64,000 bases of DNA from the NCBI GenBank assembly GCA_044866775.1, contig JBIOUG010000192.1, positions 1-64,000 of the forward strand, given 5' to 3'. The number at the start of each line of letters is the position of its first letter. Position 1 is the stretch's first letter. Positions 17,345 to 27,146 of this stretch are shown here, one piece after another. Below the pieces are notes generated by a model. The model was not told the DNA's origin. It was given only the letters and a program-made list of their open reading frames with translations, and ran no database searches. A program made the position numbers and the translations under genes. The DNA is from DASUNQ01 sp044866775. GTDB lineage: Bacteria > Acidobacteriota > Thermoanaerobaculia > Multivoradales > UBA5704.

Positions 17345-18712
17345 ATGCGCGTCCGCGTTGCCGTCGTCGTCCTCGCCGCCTCGCTCGCCGTTCTTTTCGC
17401 GCCGGCACCGCCTGCCACCGCGCGCCAGGCATCTGCCTCCGAGGCCGCGCCCCCGCCACCGGCGCGCGAGCCGGCCCCCAAGGTCACCGTGCTCAAGGCC
17501 GCACGCCTGTTCGTCGGCACGGGCGACCGCACGCTGCCCGACGGCGTGGTGATCGTGGAAGGCTCGAAGATCAAGGCCGCCGGCTCGCAGCTGCCGGTGC
17601 CGGCGGGAGCGGAGGTGATCGACCTCGGCGACGCCACGCTCCTCCCCGGCCTGATCGACGCCCACACCCACCTCTCCAGCGAGTCGGGCGACGACTGGGC
17701 GCGCGACGCGATCGCCCGGCTGCGGCGCGACGTCCCCGAGACCGCGATCCGCGCCGGCGAGTACGCGCGCCGGACGCTCATGGCCGGCTTCACCACGGTG
17801 CGCGACGTCGGCTCCGCCGAGTTCGTCGATGTCGGCCTGCGCAACGCGATCCGCGACGGCTTCGTCGCCGGGCCGCGCATGCTGGTCGCCGTCAACTCCC
17901 TCGGCTCGCGCGGCGGCCACTGCGACCGGACCGGCTTTCCTCACGGCCGCTTCGGCGAGGAGACCGGGCTCGAGGACGGCGTCGCCAGCGGCCCCGACGG
18001 CTTCCGCGACGCCGTCCGTTTCCAGGTCAAGTACGGCGCCGACGTCATCAAGGTGTGCGCGACGGGCGGCGTCCTGTCGCTCGGCGACGAGGTGGACACG
18101 CCGCAGGTGACGCAGGAGGAGATGGACGCCATCGTCGACGAGGCGCACCGCCTGCGCAAGCGGGTGGCGGTCCACGCCCACGGCGCCGAGGGGGCGAAGG
18201 TGGCGATCCGCGCCGGCGCCGATTCGATCGAGCACGGCTCGTTCCTCGACGAGGAGGCGCTGCGGCTGATGAAGCAGCGCGGCACCTACCTCGTGCCGAC
18301 CCTCATGGCCGGCGAGTACGCCGGCGGCCGCGCCGCCACCCGCCAGTACCCGCCCGAGATCGCCGCCAAGGCCGCGCAGGCGGTCGCCGCCCGCTCGGCG
18401 ACCTTCAAGAAGGCGCTGGCGATGGGCGTCAAGGTGGCCTTCGGCACCGACTCCGCGGTCTCGCCGCACGGCCGGAACGCCGAGGAGTTCGCGCTCCTCG
18501 TCGAGCACGGCATGAGCCCCGCAGCGGCGTTGCGCTCGGCCACCCAGGAGGCGGCGAAGCTGCTGGGGATCGAGCGCACGACCGGCACCCTCGAGCCCGG
18601 CCGGGAGGCCGATGTCGTCGCCGTCCCCGGCGACCCGCTCGCCGACATCCACGCCATGGAGCGCGTGCGCTTCGTGATGAAGGGCGGCACGGTCTACCGG
18701 CACGACCCGTAG
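17345..18712 (+). CDS. Secreted imidazolonepropionase-like amidohydrolase
   Basis: A 455-residue metal-dependent hydrolase with a signal peptide (residues 1-28) and good ribosome site (TTGGAGG). The metal ligands of the amidohydrolase superfamily are visible: DAHTH near residue 98, a Lys in VIKVCATGG (probable carboxylated Lys), HAHG near 278, IEHG near 298 and GTDS near 368. The family includes Xaa-Pro dipeptidases and organophosphate acid anhydrolase relatives, usually acting on N-acyl amino acids or dipeptides, so the substrate is uncertain. The export signal puts it in the periplasm or outside. It stands alone between the RHS gene and a radical SAM gene. Confidence 0.88.
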   Translation: MRVRVAVVVLAASLAVLFAPAPPATARQASASEAAPPPPAREPAPKVTVLKAARLFVGTGDRTLPDGVVIVEGSKIKAAGSQLPVPAGAEVIDLGDATLLPGLIDAHTHLSSESGDDWARDAIARLRRDVPETAIRAGEYARRTLMAGFTTVRDVGSAEFVDVGLRNAIRDGFVAGPRMLVAVNSLGSRGGHCDRTGFPHGRFGEETGLEDGVASGPDGFRDAVRFQVKYGADVIKVCATGGVLSLGDEVDTPQVTQEEMDAIVDEAHRLRKRVAVHAHGAEGAKVAIRAGADSIEHGSFLDEEALRLMKQRGTYLVPTLMAGEYAGGRAATRQYPPEIAAKAAQAVAARSATFKKALAMGVKVAFGTDSAVSPHGRNAEEFALLVEHGMSPAAALRSATQEAAKLLGIERTTGTLEPGREADVVAVPGDPLADIHAMERVRFVMKGGTVYRHDP

Positions 18713-18722
18713 CGCTCGGGTG

Positions 18723-18747
18723 CCGGCCGCTGATGGACGGCGGCCGG
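18723..18747 (+). terminator. Hairpin after the amidohydrolase
   Basis: CCGGCCGC (18723-18730) pairs with GCGGCCGG (18740-18747) 10 bp after the stop. It lacks a T-run, so termination is only a possibility. Confidence 0.35.
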
Positions 18748-18807
18748 TCCGCCGCCGTACCAGGAGAAGGCGGAGGAAACGCCCTCGAGGTCCAACCTCC
18801 CCTCGCC

Positions 18808-18864
18808 TACGTCCCCCTCTCCCATGTGGGAGAGGGGCCAGAGGTGAGGGAGATCGGATCAGCG
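18808..18864 (-). repeat. REP-like dispersed repeat, inverted copy E
   Basis: The reverse complement reads CGCTGATCCGATCTCCCTCA, then the perfect CCCCTCTCCC-ACAT-GGGAGAGGGG stem and GACGTAGG. Only one or two bases differ from copy B although it is 13 kb away. A 15-base remnant of the same orientation may lie at 20756-20770. Confidence 0.8.
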
Positions 18865-18923
18865 CCGTAAGGTGGAAGCACCGCACCTCTCGCTTCTATC
18901 CATCGGCGAGCGCAGCACCTCCG

Positions 18924-20732
18924 ATGCTCTACAAGACCATGGACCTCTCGCGCTGCTCGAGCCTCGTCGCGCTCGACGCCGCCTACCGCCGCGGCGCGAG
19001 CCGCCTCCCCGCCGGTCCGCTCGAGGTCTACGTCGAGGTCGCGGCGCGCTGCAACCTGCGCTGCCAGATGTGTCCGATCACCGTCGACCCGCGCTACCAG
19101 GAGGGATCGGGAGGGCCGGGCCTGCTTGCCGGCGAGCTCTTCGCCCGCCTCGAGGCGCTGGACCCGGCGCCGCCGCGCGTCTACCTCCAGGGGCTGGGCG
19201 AGCCCACACTGCATCCGCATCTCGTCGCCTACACCGAGCGGCTGGCCGCCGCCGGCAGCGAGGTGTGGATCACCACCAACGCCACCCTGATCGACGAGGA
19301 GCTGGCCGACGCGCTGGCGCGGGCGGGGCTCGCGCGCGTCACCGTGTCGATCGACGGCGCCACCGCGACGACCTACGAGCGGATCCGCCGCCGTGGCCGC
19401 TTCGCCGACGTGGTGCGCGGCCTGCGCGCGCTCGGCGCGGCGCGGCGGCGTCACGGCCGGCCGATCCTCTTCCTGTCCCTCGTCGGCATGGCCTCGAACC
19501 TCCACGAGCTGGACGCCCTCGTCGACCTCTGCGCCGAGGTCGGGGGCGACGGCGTGTCGGTCGAAGCGCTCTACGTCTGGCAGCATCCGGACATCGAGGG
19601 GTTCGCCGAGCGCGAGCACCTGGGGAACCTCGACCCGGCGCGCGTGGCGGCACTGATGGGTGCCGCGCGCCGGCGGGCGGTGGGGTTGGGGCTCGCCTGG
19701 TGGAGCCGTCTCGACGAGGTGGGCGCGACCGCGCTCGTCCCGCCCGTCCCGGCCGCGCGGCCGGCCGCAGGCCCGCCGGCCGGACGCGATACCGGCGCGC
19801 CGGTCCATGGCCCGGCGCGCGCGGAGACACCGGCGCCGGCCGCTCGCCTGCCCTGGGCCTGCAGCGAGCCCTGGTCGACGATGGTCGTCAACGCCGCCGG
19901 CGAGGTCCGCACTTGCTGCTTCAACGACACCGTCCTGGGCAACGTGACCGAGACGCCGCTCGCCGCGATCTGGAACGGCGCCGCCTACGGCGAGCTGCGC
20001 CGCCAGCATGCGGCGGGCGAGGTGCCGGCGGGCTGCGACCACTGCGTGCGGAGCGGCCGCGTGAAGCGGTCGGCCGTGCTGAGCTGGCAGGCCACCGTGC
20101 CGGGAGCAGAGGCGCCGCCGGCGACCGACGCCTGGCTCGCCGCGCCGCACGACGGCGAGCTGGTGGGTGACACCGTCGTCGTGATCGGGACGCTGCCCCA
20201 CGCCGCTGCGGACGGCCGGCCCGGGCGGTCGGTCTGGAGCCTGGCGCGAAGGCCGTCGCGCCAGCCGGCCCGCCCACTGCCCGAGGTCTGGATCGACGAC
20301 ACCCTGGTGGCGTGCCTCGACGACTGCGCGATCGTCGAGCGCAGGACCTATGCGGCGGTGGTGCCGATCGCGTTCGTCTCGCCCGGGGCGCACGAGCTGA
20401 CGCTGCGCGCGCCCGCAGCGCTCGGCGGCGGCGTCCTCGCGCTCCGCCATCTCCAGGTCGCACGGCCGGAGCTGCCGGACGACACGGTCGCCGCCGTCCA
20501 CCGACTGGCCCTGCCGTGTGTCCTCGCGCGCCGCGAGGGCGCGCCTCGCGTCCTGATCGACGGCGCCCCCCGCCGGCCCGCCGCCTGGCTCTGCCGGCCT
20601 TACGGCGAGGCCTTCCTGGGCGTCGCGCTGCTCGACCTCGACGCCCTCGCACCCGGCGGGCACCAACTCGAGCTGCGCTTGCGCCACGATCCGGCCCGAA
20701 CACTCGAGCTCTGGCGGATCGCGCCAAGCTGA
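18924..20732 (+). CDS. Radical SAM/SPASM protein with extra C-terminal beta domain
   Basis: From ATG 18924 a 602-residue protein (ATG 18939 is an alternative). The AdoMet radical cluster motif is CNLRCQMC near residue 43, followed by YLQGLGEPTLHP and SIDGATATTYERIR. A SPASM-like region near residues 310-390 has further Cys (ACSEPWSTMVVNAAGEVRTC, then CDHCVRSGR) for auxiliary clusters. After about residue 405 comes a segment of roughly 195 residues with no radical SAM features: alternating beta strands, an APHDGELVGD start and repeated short V/L/I strands, reminiscent of Ig-like or carbohydrate-binding folds. Such SPASM enzymes modify peptides or other substrates. No precursor peptide gene is evident nearby. 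Reaction and substrate are unknown. Confidence 0.85.
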   Translation: MLYKTMDLSRCSSLVALDAAYRRGASRLPAGPLEVYVEVAARCNLRCQMCPITVDPRYQEGSGGPGLLAGELFARLEALDPAPPRVYLQGLGEPTLHPHLVAYTERLAAAGSEVWITTNATLIDEELADALARAGLARVTVSIDGATATTYERIRRRGRFADVVRGLRALGAARRRHGRPILFLSLVGMASNLHELDALVDLCAEVGGDGVSVEALYVWQHPDIEGFAEREHLGNLDPARVAALMGAARRRAVGLGLAWWSRLDEVGATALVPPVPAARPAAGPPAGRDTGAPVHGPARAETPAPAARLPWACSEPWSTMVVNAAGEVRTCCFNDTVLGNVTETPLAAIWNGAAYGELRRQHAAGEVPAGCDHCVRSGRVKRSAVLSWQATVPGAEAPPATDAWLAAPHDGELVGDTVVVIGTLPHAAADGRPGRSVWSLARRPSRQPARPLPEVWIDDTLVACLDDCAIVERRTYAAVVPIAFVSPGAHELTLRAPAALGGGVLALRHLQVARPELPDDTVAAVHRLALPCVLARREGAPRVLIDGAPRRPAAWLCRPYGEAFLGVALLDLDALAPGGHQLELRLRHDPARTLELWRIAPS

Positions 20733-20816
20733 GTTCTTGCCGATGTCACGCGCCTGCGTCCCCCTCTCCAACACCCCCTAAACTCCGGCGGTCGCAGCAA
20801 GTAAACGGTCCTCCAC

Positions 20817-20825
20817 TGGTACACT
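20817..20825 (+). promoter_or_regulatory. Extended -10 promoter of gatB, leaderless
   Basis: TG-G-TACACT is an extended -10 that ends 7 bases before the gatB GTG at 20833. No Shine-Dalgarno sequence is present, so the mRNA probably starts at or next to the start codon. The 100-bp gap before gatB holds nothing else except a possible REP remnant. Confidence 0.45.
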
Positions 20826-20832
20826 TCGCGCC

Positions 20833-23081
<2,249 letters not shown>

Positions 23082-23085
<4 letters not shown>

Positions 23086-23984
23086 GCCTGCTCCAGGCCC
23101 TCGCCTACTTCTTCCGCGAGGCTGCGAACGGCCTGCGCCGCGGCTGGAAGGTGAGCCTCGTCGCCGTCGTGACGATCGCGGTCAGCCTCTTCGTGGGCGG
23201 CGTTTTCCTCCTCGCCAGCGGCAACCTCGCCCATGCCGTGGGGCGCTGGCGCGCCGAGACGCGGGTGGTCGTCTACCTGCGCCCGGGAACCGCCGCGGCG
23301 GCGGTCGAGCGGCTCGCGGCCGAGGCGCGGCGCGGCCCGGCCTGGATCCGGCGGGTCGAGGCGGTCTCGCCGGCGCAGGCGGGCGCCCGCTTCCGCGCGA
23401 GCTTCCCCGGCCTCGCGGACCTGCTCGCGGGATGGGGCGACGAGCCGCTGCCGGCGACGCTCGAGATCGAGCTCGCGCGCGATCGCGCGCCGGCGGGCGA
23501 GGTCGAGCGCTGGCTCGCCGCCTGGCGGGCGCGCCCCGAAGTCGAGATGGTGGACGACGACCGCGAATGGCTGGGGCAGCTCGAGGGGTTGCTCGCGGTC
23601 CTGCGCGCGGTCGGCCTGGTGCTCGGCGGCGTGCTGCTCGCCGCCGCCGTCTTCACGATCGGCAGCGTCATCCGGCTGACCGCCTACCTGCACCAGGAGG
23701 AGATCGGAGTGCTGCGCCTCGTCGGCGCCACCGAGTTCTTCGTCCGCGGCCCCTTCTACGCCGAGGGACTCCTGCAGGGGCTCCTCGGCGGCATCCTCGC
23801 CGCCGCCGCCCTCTTCGGCGCCTGGCACCTGGTCCGCCCCGACGCGCCGACGCTCCTGACGAACGTCCTCGCCGCCCGGTTCCTCTCGCCGGCCCAGGTC
23901 CTCGCGCTCGTCCTCGTCGGCGCCGCCGCCGGTCTGCTCGGCGCCATCGCCTCGCTCCGCCGCGAGGCCTTGAGAAGCGAGTAA
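23082..23984 (+). CDS. ftsX: Cell-division ABC permease FtsX
   Basis: A 300-residue membrane protein with the FtsX topology. One N-terminal helix (VSLVAVVTIAVSLFVGGVF) is followed by an extracytoplasmic domain of about 130 residues and three C-terminal helices (about residues 170-190, 220-245 and 265-290). It transmits FtsE ATPase cycles to envelope hydrolases or their activators. The GTG start overlaps the ftsE stop by 4 bases. Transcription ends at the hairpin at 24000. Confidence 0.93.
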
Positions 23985-23999
23985 GAGGAAGCAAAAAGA

Positions 24000-24025
24000 A
24001 AGGCCCCGCCCGGGGGCGGGGCCTT
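24000..24025. terminator. Bidirectional terminator between ftsX and ompA-type gene
   Basis: A perfect stem of AGGCCCCGCC and GGCGGGGCCT with loop CGGG, preceded on the plus strand by AAAAAGAA. Read on the minus strand this gives a strong GC stem followed by TTTCTTTTT, a classical rho-independent terminator for the convergent OmpA-type gene. On the plus strand the T-run is weak. Confidence 0.8.
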
Positions 24026-24046
24026 CGACACGAGACCTCGAACCGA

Positions 24047-25333
24047 CTACGGATTCGTCAGGATCACCACGGCCTCTCGCCGATCCGTGACCTGGCCCTC
24101 GGTCGTGATCCGGCTCGGATCGATCCCGTGCCGGGTGACCAGGTAGTTCTTCACGGCCTCGGCGCGCTGCGTGGCCAGCCGCTGGTTGGCGTCCGGATCG
24201 CCGCTCGAGTCGGCATAGCCGATTACCTGTGCCCGCCAGTCGGGGTCCTGCTTCATCCGCAGGGCCACCTCGTCGAGCTTGGCCTTGCAGATGTTGTCGA
24301 CCCGCGCGCTGCCCTCCATGAAGGTGCAGACGACTTCCATCCGCTCCGGCGGCGGCGGTGGGGGCGGCGGCGGCGGCGGTGGGGGCGGCGGAGGCGGCGG
24401 TGGCGGAGGCGGCGGCGGAGGTGCAGGTTCCGCCGGCGGCGGCGGGGGCGGCGGCGGCAGGAGCCGCGGGAAGTAGGTGAAGCCGAGCAGGCCGCCCAGC
24501 GGGCAGTTCTCGTCGATGTCGCCCAACTGGCTCAGCTCGGCGCGCAGGGCGAAGTTGAACGCCCACTCCTGCTCCTCGCCCAGCCAGAGACGGCCGCCGG
24601 TGGTGAGGTCGAAGGCGTCATCCAGGCCGAAGGCGTCCTCGCCCCCCGTGTAAAACGTACCCACCAGCTCGGTGATCCAGTCCAGGCGGTCCGACACCGA
24701 GCCGGCGTAGCCGAGCCCGGCGTGCAGCTCCTCCTGGATGTCCGCCTCGTCGTCGTCGCCCGGATCGCGGTAGCCGACGTCGAACACCCAGTTCGACTTG
24801 CTCCAGCCGAGGTTGGCGCCGAACCCGGGGTCGTCCGCGGACACGTCCTCGTCGCCGGTCGGCAGCTCGACGAAGAGGCCGAGGGCGAGCTTCGAAGTGT
24901 CGAACTCGCCGGGGTTGCCGACGAGTCGGAACTTGGTCGCCACCCGGATGTTGCCCAGGCCGTCCGCGTCGATGTCGTCGGTGCGGATCGGCAGATCGTC
25001 GTTGTCGAACTCGAAGTTGTCGTAGGGGACCATGACGCTGAACTCCCAGCGGTCGGTGATCCCGTAGCCCAGGCTGGCGCTCAAGCGGCTCCAGTCCAGG
25101 GTCAGGTCACCGAGGTCGCCCCCGAAGCCGTCCCCGAAATCGATAACGCGATCCCAGTTGTTGAAATAGAGGCTGAAGGACCAGTTCCCCTGCGGGATGG
25201 TCTCGCCGCTGAGCAGCGTGAACAGCCCGGTTTCGCCCGTCGCGGTCGGAGCGTTCGCCTCCTCCCCCGCCGTGGCGGCGAGAGGGACCAGCAGCCCCAG
25301 CAACGCCACCAACACCACGCATTTCCGCTTCAT
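24047..25333 (-). CDS. Outer-membrane beta-barrel protein with OmpA C-terminal domain
   Basis: A 428-residue protein with signal peptide (residues 1-22), a ribosome site GGAGGAG, and an N-terminal barrel-like region (about 30-285) rich in alternating aromatic strands (WSFSLYFNNW, WEFSVMVPYD). A very long polyproline linker (about 288-330) leads to a peptidoglycan-binding OmpA domain at about 332-428, with NQRLATQRAEAVKNYLVTRHGIDPSRI split across the typical helix-loop. The usual role is to link the outer membrane to the wall. The unbroken proline run encoded by GGC/GGT/GGA repeats is unusual. Confidence 0.88.
   Translation of the reverse strand: MKRKCVVLVALLGLLVPLAATAGEEANAPTATGETGLFTLLSGETIPQGNWSFSLYFNNWDRVIDFGDGFGGDLGDLTLDWSRLSASLGYGITDRWEFSVMVPYDNFEFDNDDLPIRTDDIDADGLGNIRVATKFRLVGNPGEFDTSKLALGLFVELPTGDEDVSADDPGFGANLGWSKSNWVFDVGYRDPGDDDEADIQEELHAGLGYAGSVSDRLDWITELVGTFYTGGEDAFGLDDAFDLTTGGRLWLGEEQEWAFNFALRAELSQLGDIDENCPLGGLLGFTYFPRLLPPPPPPPPAEPAPPPPPPPPPPPPPPPPPPPPPPPPPERMEVVCTFMEGSARVDNICKAKLDEVALRMKQDPDWRAQVIGYADSSGDPDANQRLATQRAEAVKNYLVTRHGIDPSRITTEGQVTDRREAVVILTNP
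24346..24462. repeat. GGC/GGT/GGA triplet microsatellite (polyproline linker)
   Basis: About 117 bp of nearly pure GGN triplets, which encode the proline run of the OmpA-type protein on the minus strand. The array is interrupted only by a short GCAGGTTCC segment. Such triplet arrays can change length without breaking the frame. Confidence 0.85.
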
Positions 25334-25407
25334 TAGCGTCTCCTCCGTCGAGCCTTAGCGCGCCCGGGCCCTCGACGGCCGAAGCCCCGGCGTGACTGCT
25401 ACGGTCG

Positions 25408-25430
25408 CGCCCGCGCGTCGTGCGCGGGCG
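25408..25430 (-). terminator. GC-rich hairpin after the outer-membrane protein gene
   Basis: CGCCCGCGC and GCGCGGGCG form a perfect 9-bp stem with loop GTCGT, 31 bp past the stop of the upstream minus-strand gene. No T-run follows. Confidence 0.4.
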
Positions 25431-25460
25431 ATTCGATGCGGTGCGAAAAGGCGTGGCGGC

Positions 25461-26744
25461 TCAGCGATAGGACTTGACCGAGATTCTGGCCTCCACGCCA
25501 CCCTCTCCCTTCAAAGCTTGTGCCACGATCCCGGACACGAAGAAGGTGTACTTCCGGTTGAGCTGGAACGACGACTCGAACCCCACCCCGGCGTCGGGCA
25601 CGTAGTCCCCGAACTCGGCGTAGACGTTGCGGTCGAACCCCACCGTCCCCACCCCTGCATAGAGTACCCAGTACCAGTTCTGCCAGTCCAGCTTGACGAC
25701 GCGGTGGCGGGCGTTCAAGAACCAGGGAAAAAAATACTCCCAGGTGAGGTGGACCTGCTCGGTGCCGCGCCGCCGCTCGGTCACGCCCTTCAGGTACTCG
25801 CGCCCGTCGAGGCGGAAGAACTCCGAGAGCGGGACATTGTAGCGCTCGAACTCGGGCAGCTCCTCGTCCGACGAGATCTGCCGCCGGTACATGAACGTGC
25901 CGCCGTGGAGCCGGCCGATGAGGAAGGTGCGCCGCGTGAGGTCGAAGCGCTTCAGCGTCTCGAACTCGCCCTTGAGGTAGTCGAAGTCCCCCCAGCCGGC
26001 GTCGAAGCCCCAGGTCAGGGCGCCGGTGAAGCCCGCGTTGCCCGGCCCGATCTCGCGGAAGGCGGTGAACAGGCGCTCGCTGCGCGCCCGGGTCTCGCCG
26101 ACGATGGCGTTCGAGCGCGAGTCGCCGGGGGTGCCGATCTGGTAGCCGACGCGCAGGAAGGTGTTGGTGCGGTTGTTCTGCGACCGCAGCGCTTCCTTGT
26201 TGTTGCTCAGGCGGTCGAGCTCGGCGAGGGCGAAGGTGCGGTGGTGGACGTCGTGCGGCCACTGCATGAGCACCAGCAGGCCGCGCACGCGGTCGAAGTC
26301 CTCGGTGAAGTCCTCGATGTCGGGGAACTCGACGGCGTCGAAGACCGCGAACTGCGTCGTGCGGACGCGGCCGTAGTAGCGGTAGCGCAGGAAGGCCGTG
26401 ATGTCGCCGTCGATGAAGTTGTACTTGACCTGCCCCTCGTAGAAGACCTTGTTGACCAGCCGGCTCAAACGGAAGTCGAGGTCGCCCTCGGGGAAGTAGA
26501 CGTCCAGCCGCGGCAGGTTGCGCTCGCGCTCGCGGCTGCCGTTGGCCGGCGGGAGGGGCGGCGGCGGCGGCTCCTCGGCCGGCGCCGCCGGCGGCGGTTC
26601 CTGCACGGTCGGAGCCGGCGGCGGGGGCTGCCGGGTGGACGGGAAGCGCGGCGGCTCGGCGGCGAAGCCCCGCGCGGGCAGCGCCAGCGCCGCCGCCAGC
26701 GCCAGCGCAATCCCGTCTCCGCGCCGCAGCGGCCGGCCCCGCAT
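25461..26744 (-). CDS. Predicted outer-membrane/surface protein
   Basis: A 427-residue protein from ATG 26744 (ATG 26756 adds four residues). It has a signal peptide ending at GFAAE, a Pro/Glu/Ala-rich linker (residues 25-65), then about 350 residues rich in alternating aromatic and charged strands such as FLRYRYYGRVRTTQF and VKLDWQNWYWVLYAGVG. This suggests a beta-barrel of 12-16 strands. I cannot place it in a named family; surface-antigen or transporter barrels are candidates. It precedes the OmpA-type gene in the same orientation, 127 bp away. Confidence 0.7.
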   Translation of the reverse strand: MRGRPLRRGDGIALALAAALALPARGFAAEPPRFPSTRQPPPPAPTVQEPPPAAPAEEPPPPPLPPANGSRERERNLPRLDVYFPEGDLDFRLSRLVNKVFYEGQVKYNFIDGDITAFLRYRYYGRVRTTQFAVFDAVEFPDIEDFTEDFDRVRGLLVLMQWPHDVHHRTFALAELDRLSNNKEALRSQNNRTNTFLRVGYQIGTPGDSRSNAIVGETRARSERLFTAFREIGPGNAGFTGALTWGFDAGWGDFDYLKGEFETLKRFDLTRRTFLIGRLHGGTFMYRRQISSDEELPEFERYNVPLSEFFRLDGREYLKGVTERRRGTEQVHLTWEYFFPWFLNARHRVVKLDWQNWYWVLYAGVGTVGFDRNVYAEFGDYVPDAGVGFESSFQLNRKYTFFVSGIVAQALKGEGGVEARISVKSYR

Positions 26745-26833
26745 GGGCGGGATCATATCCGCGTCGCCGGCCTGGGAAGAGCGCGACGAGCCCGTTCGCG
26801 CGACCCGAGACCTTGGACGTTGCCGCCGCGGCG

Positions 26834-27106
26834 AGGAGGATTCGCGCCGCAACCAGGGAGCTGCGGATTGCGTTGAAGAAGGTCGGCGCCCGGATGAAGG
26901 AGGTTGGCGTTGCGATCAGGGAGGTTGGCGCCGCGCTGAAGGAGGTCGGCGCCAGGATGAGGAAGGTTGCGGCCAGGATGAGGAAGGTTGCGGCCAGGAT
27001 GAGGGAGGTTCGGCACCCGATGAAGGAGGTTCGCGCCGGGATGAAGGAGCTTCGCGCCGCCACGAGGAAGGTTCGCGTCAGGATGAGCGAGGTTCGCGCG
27101 CCGTGG
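26834..27106. repeat. Tandem array of about thirteen 21-bp units
   Basis: Degenerate 21-bp units around the consensus AGGATGAGGAAGGTTGCGGCC, including two identical neighbours at about 26959-27000. Since 21 is a multiple of three, several frames stay open. In the plus frame from the TTG at 26813 the units read as heptads (KEVGARM, RKVAARM, KEVRAGM) with hydrophobic residues spaced 4-3, an ideal amphipathic basic coiled coil. In the minus frame it reads ANLLHPG-type heptads. The array fills the 400-bp gap between two divergent genes. I list it as a repeat because no start or ribosome site supports a protein. Confidence 0.85.
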
Positions 27107-27115
27107 TGCTAGACT
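27107..27115 (+). promoter_or_regulatory. Extended -10 promoter of the CHAT gene
   Basis: TG-C-TAGACT lies directly at the end of the 21-bp repeat array. Transcription would start near 27122, ahead of the GAGGAGG ribosome site and ATG at 27147. Confidence 0.4.
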
Positions 27116-27146
27116 GCGCGAGCTCCCGAACACGAGGAGGTCGTTG

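Noticed and set aside
26834..27106. CRISPR-like array
   Set aside because: Units are contiguous 21-mers without unique spacers, unlike CRISPR repeats separated by 30-40 bp spacers.
26813..27112. Short plus-strand ORF over the 21-bp repeats as a gene
   Set aside because: It starts at TTG with no ribosome site, and other frames across the array are also open; recorded as a repeat and a finding instead.
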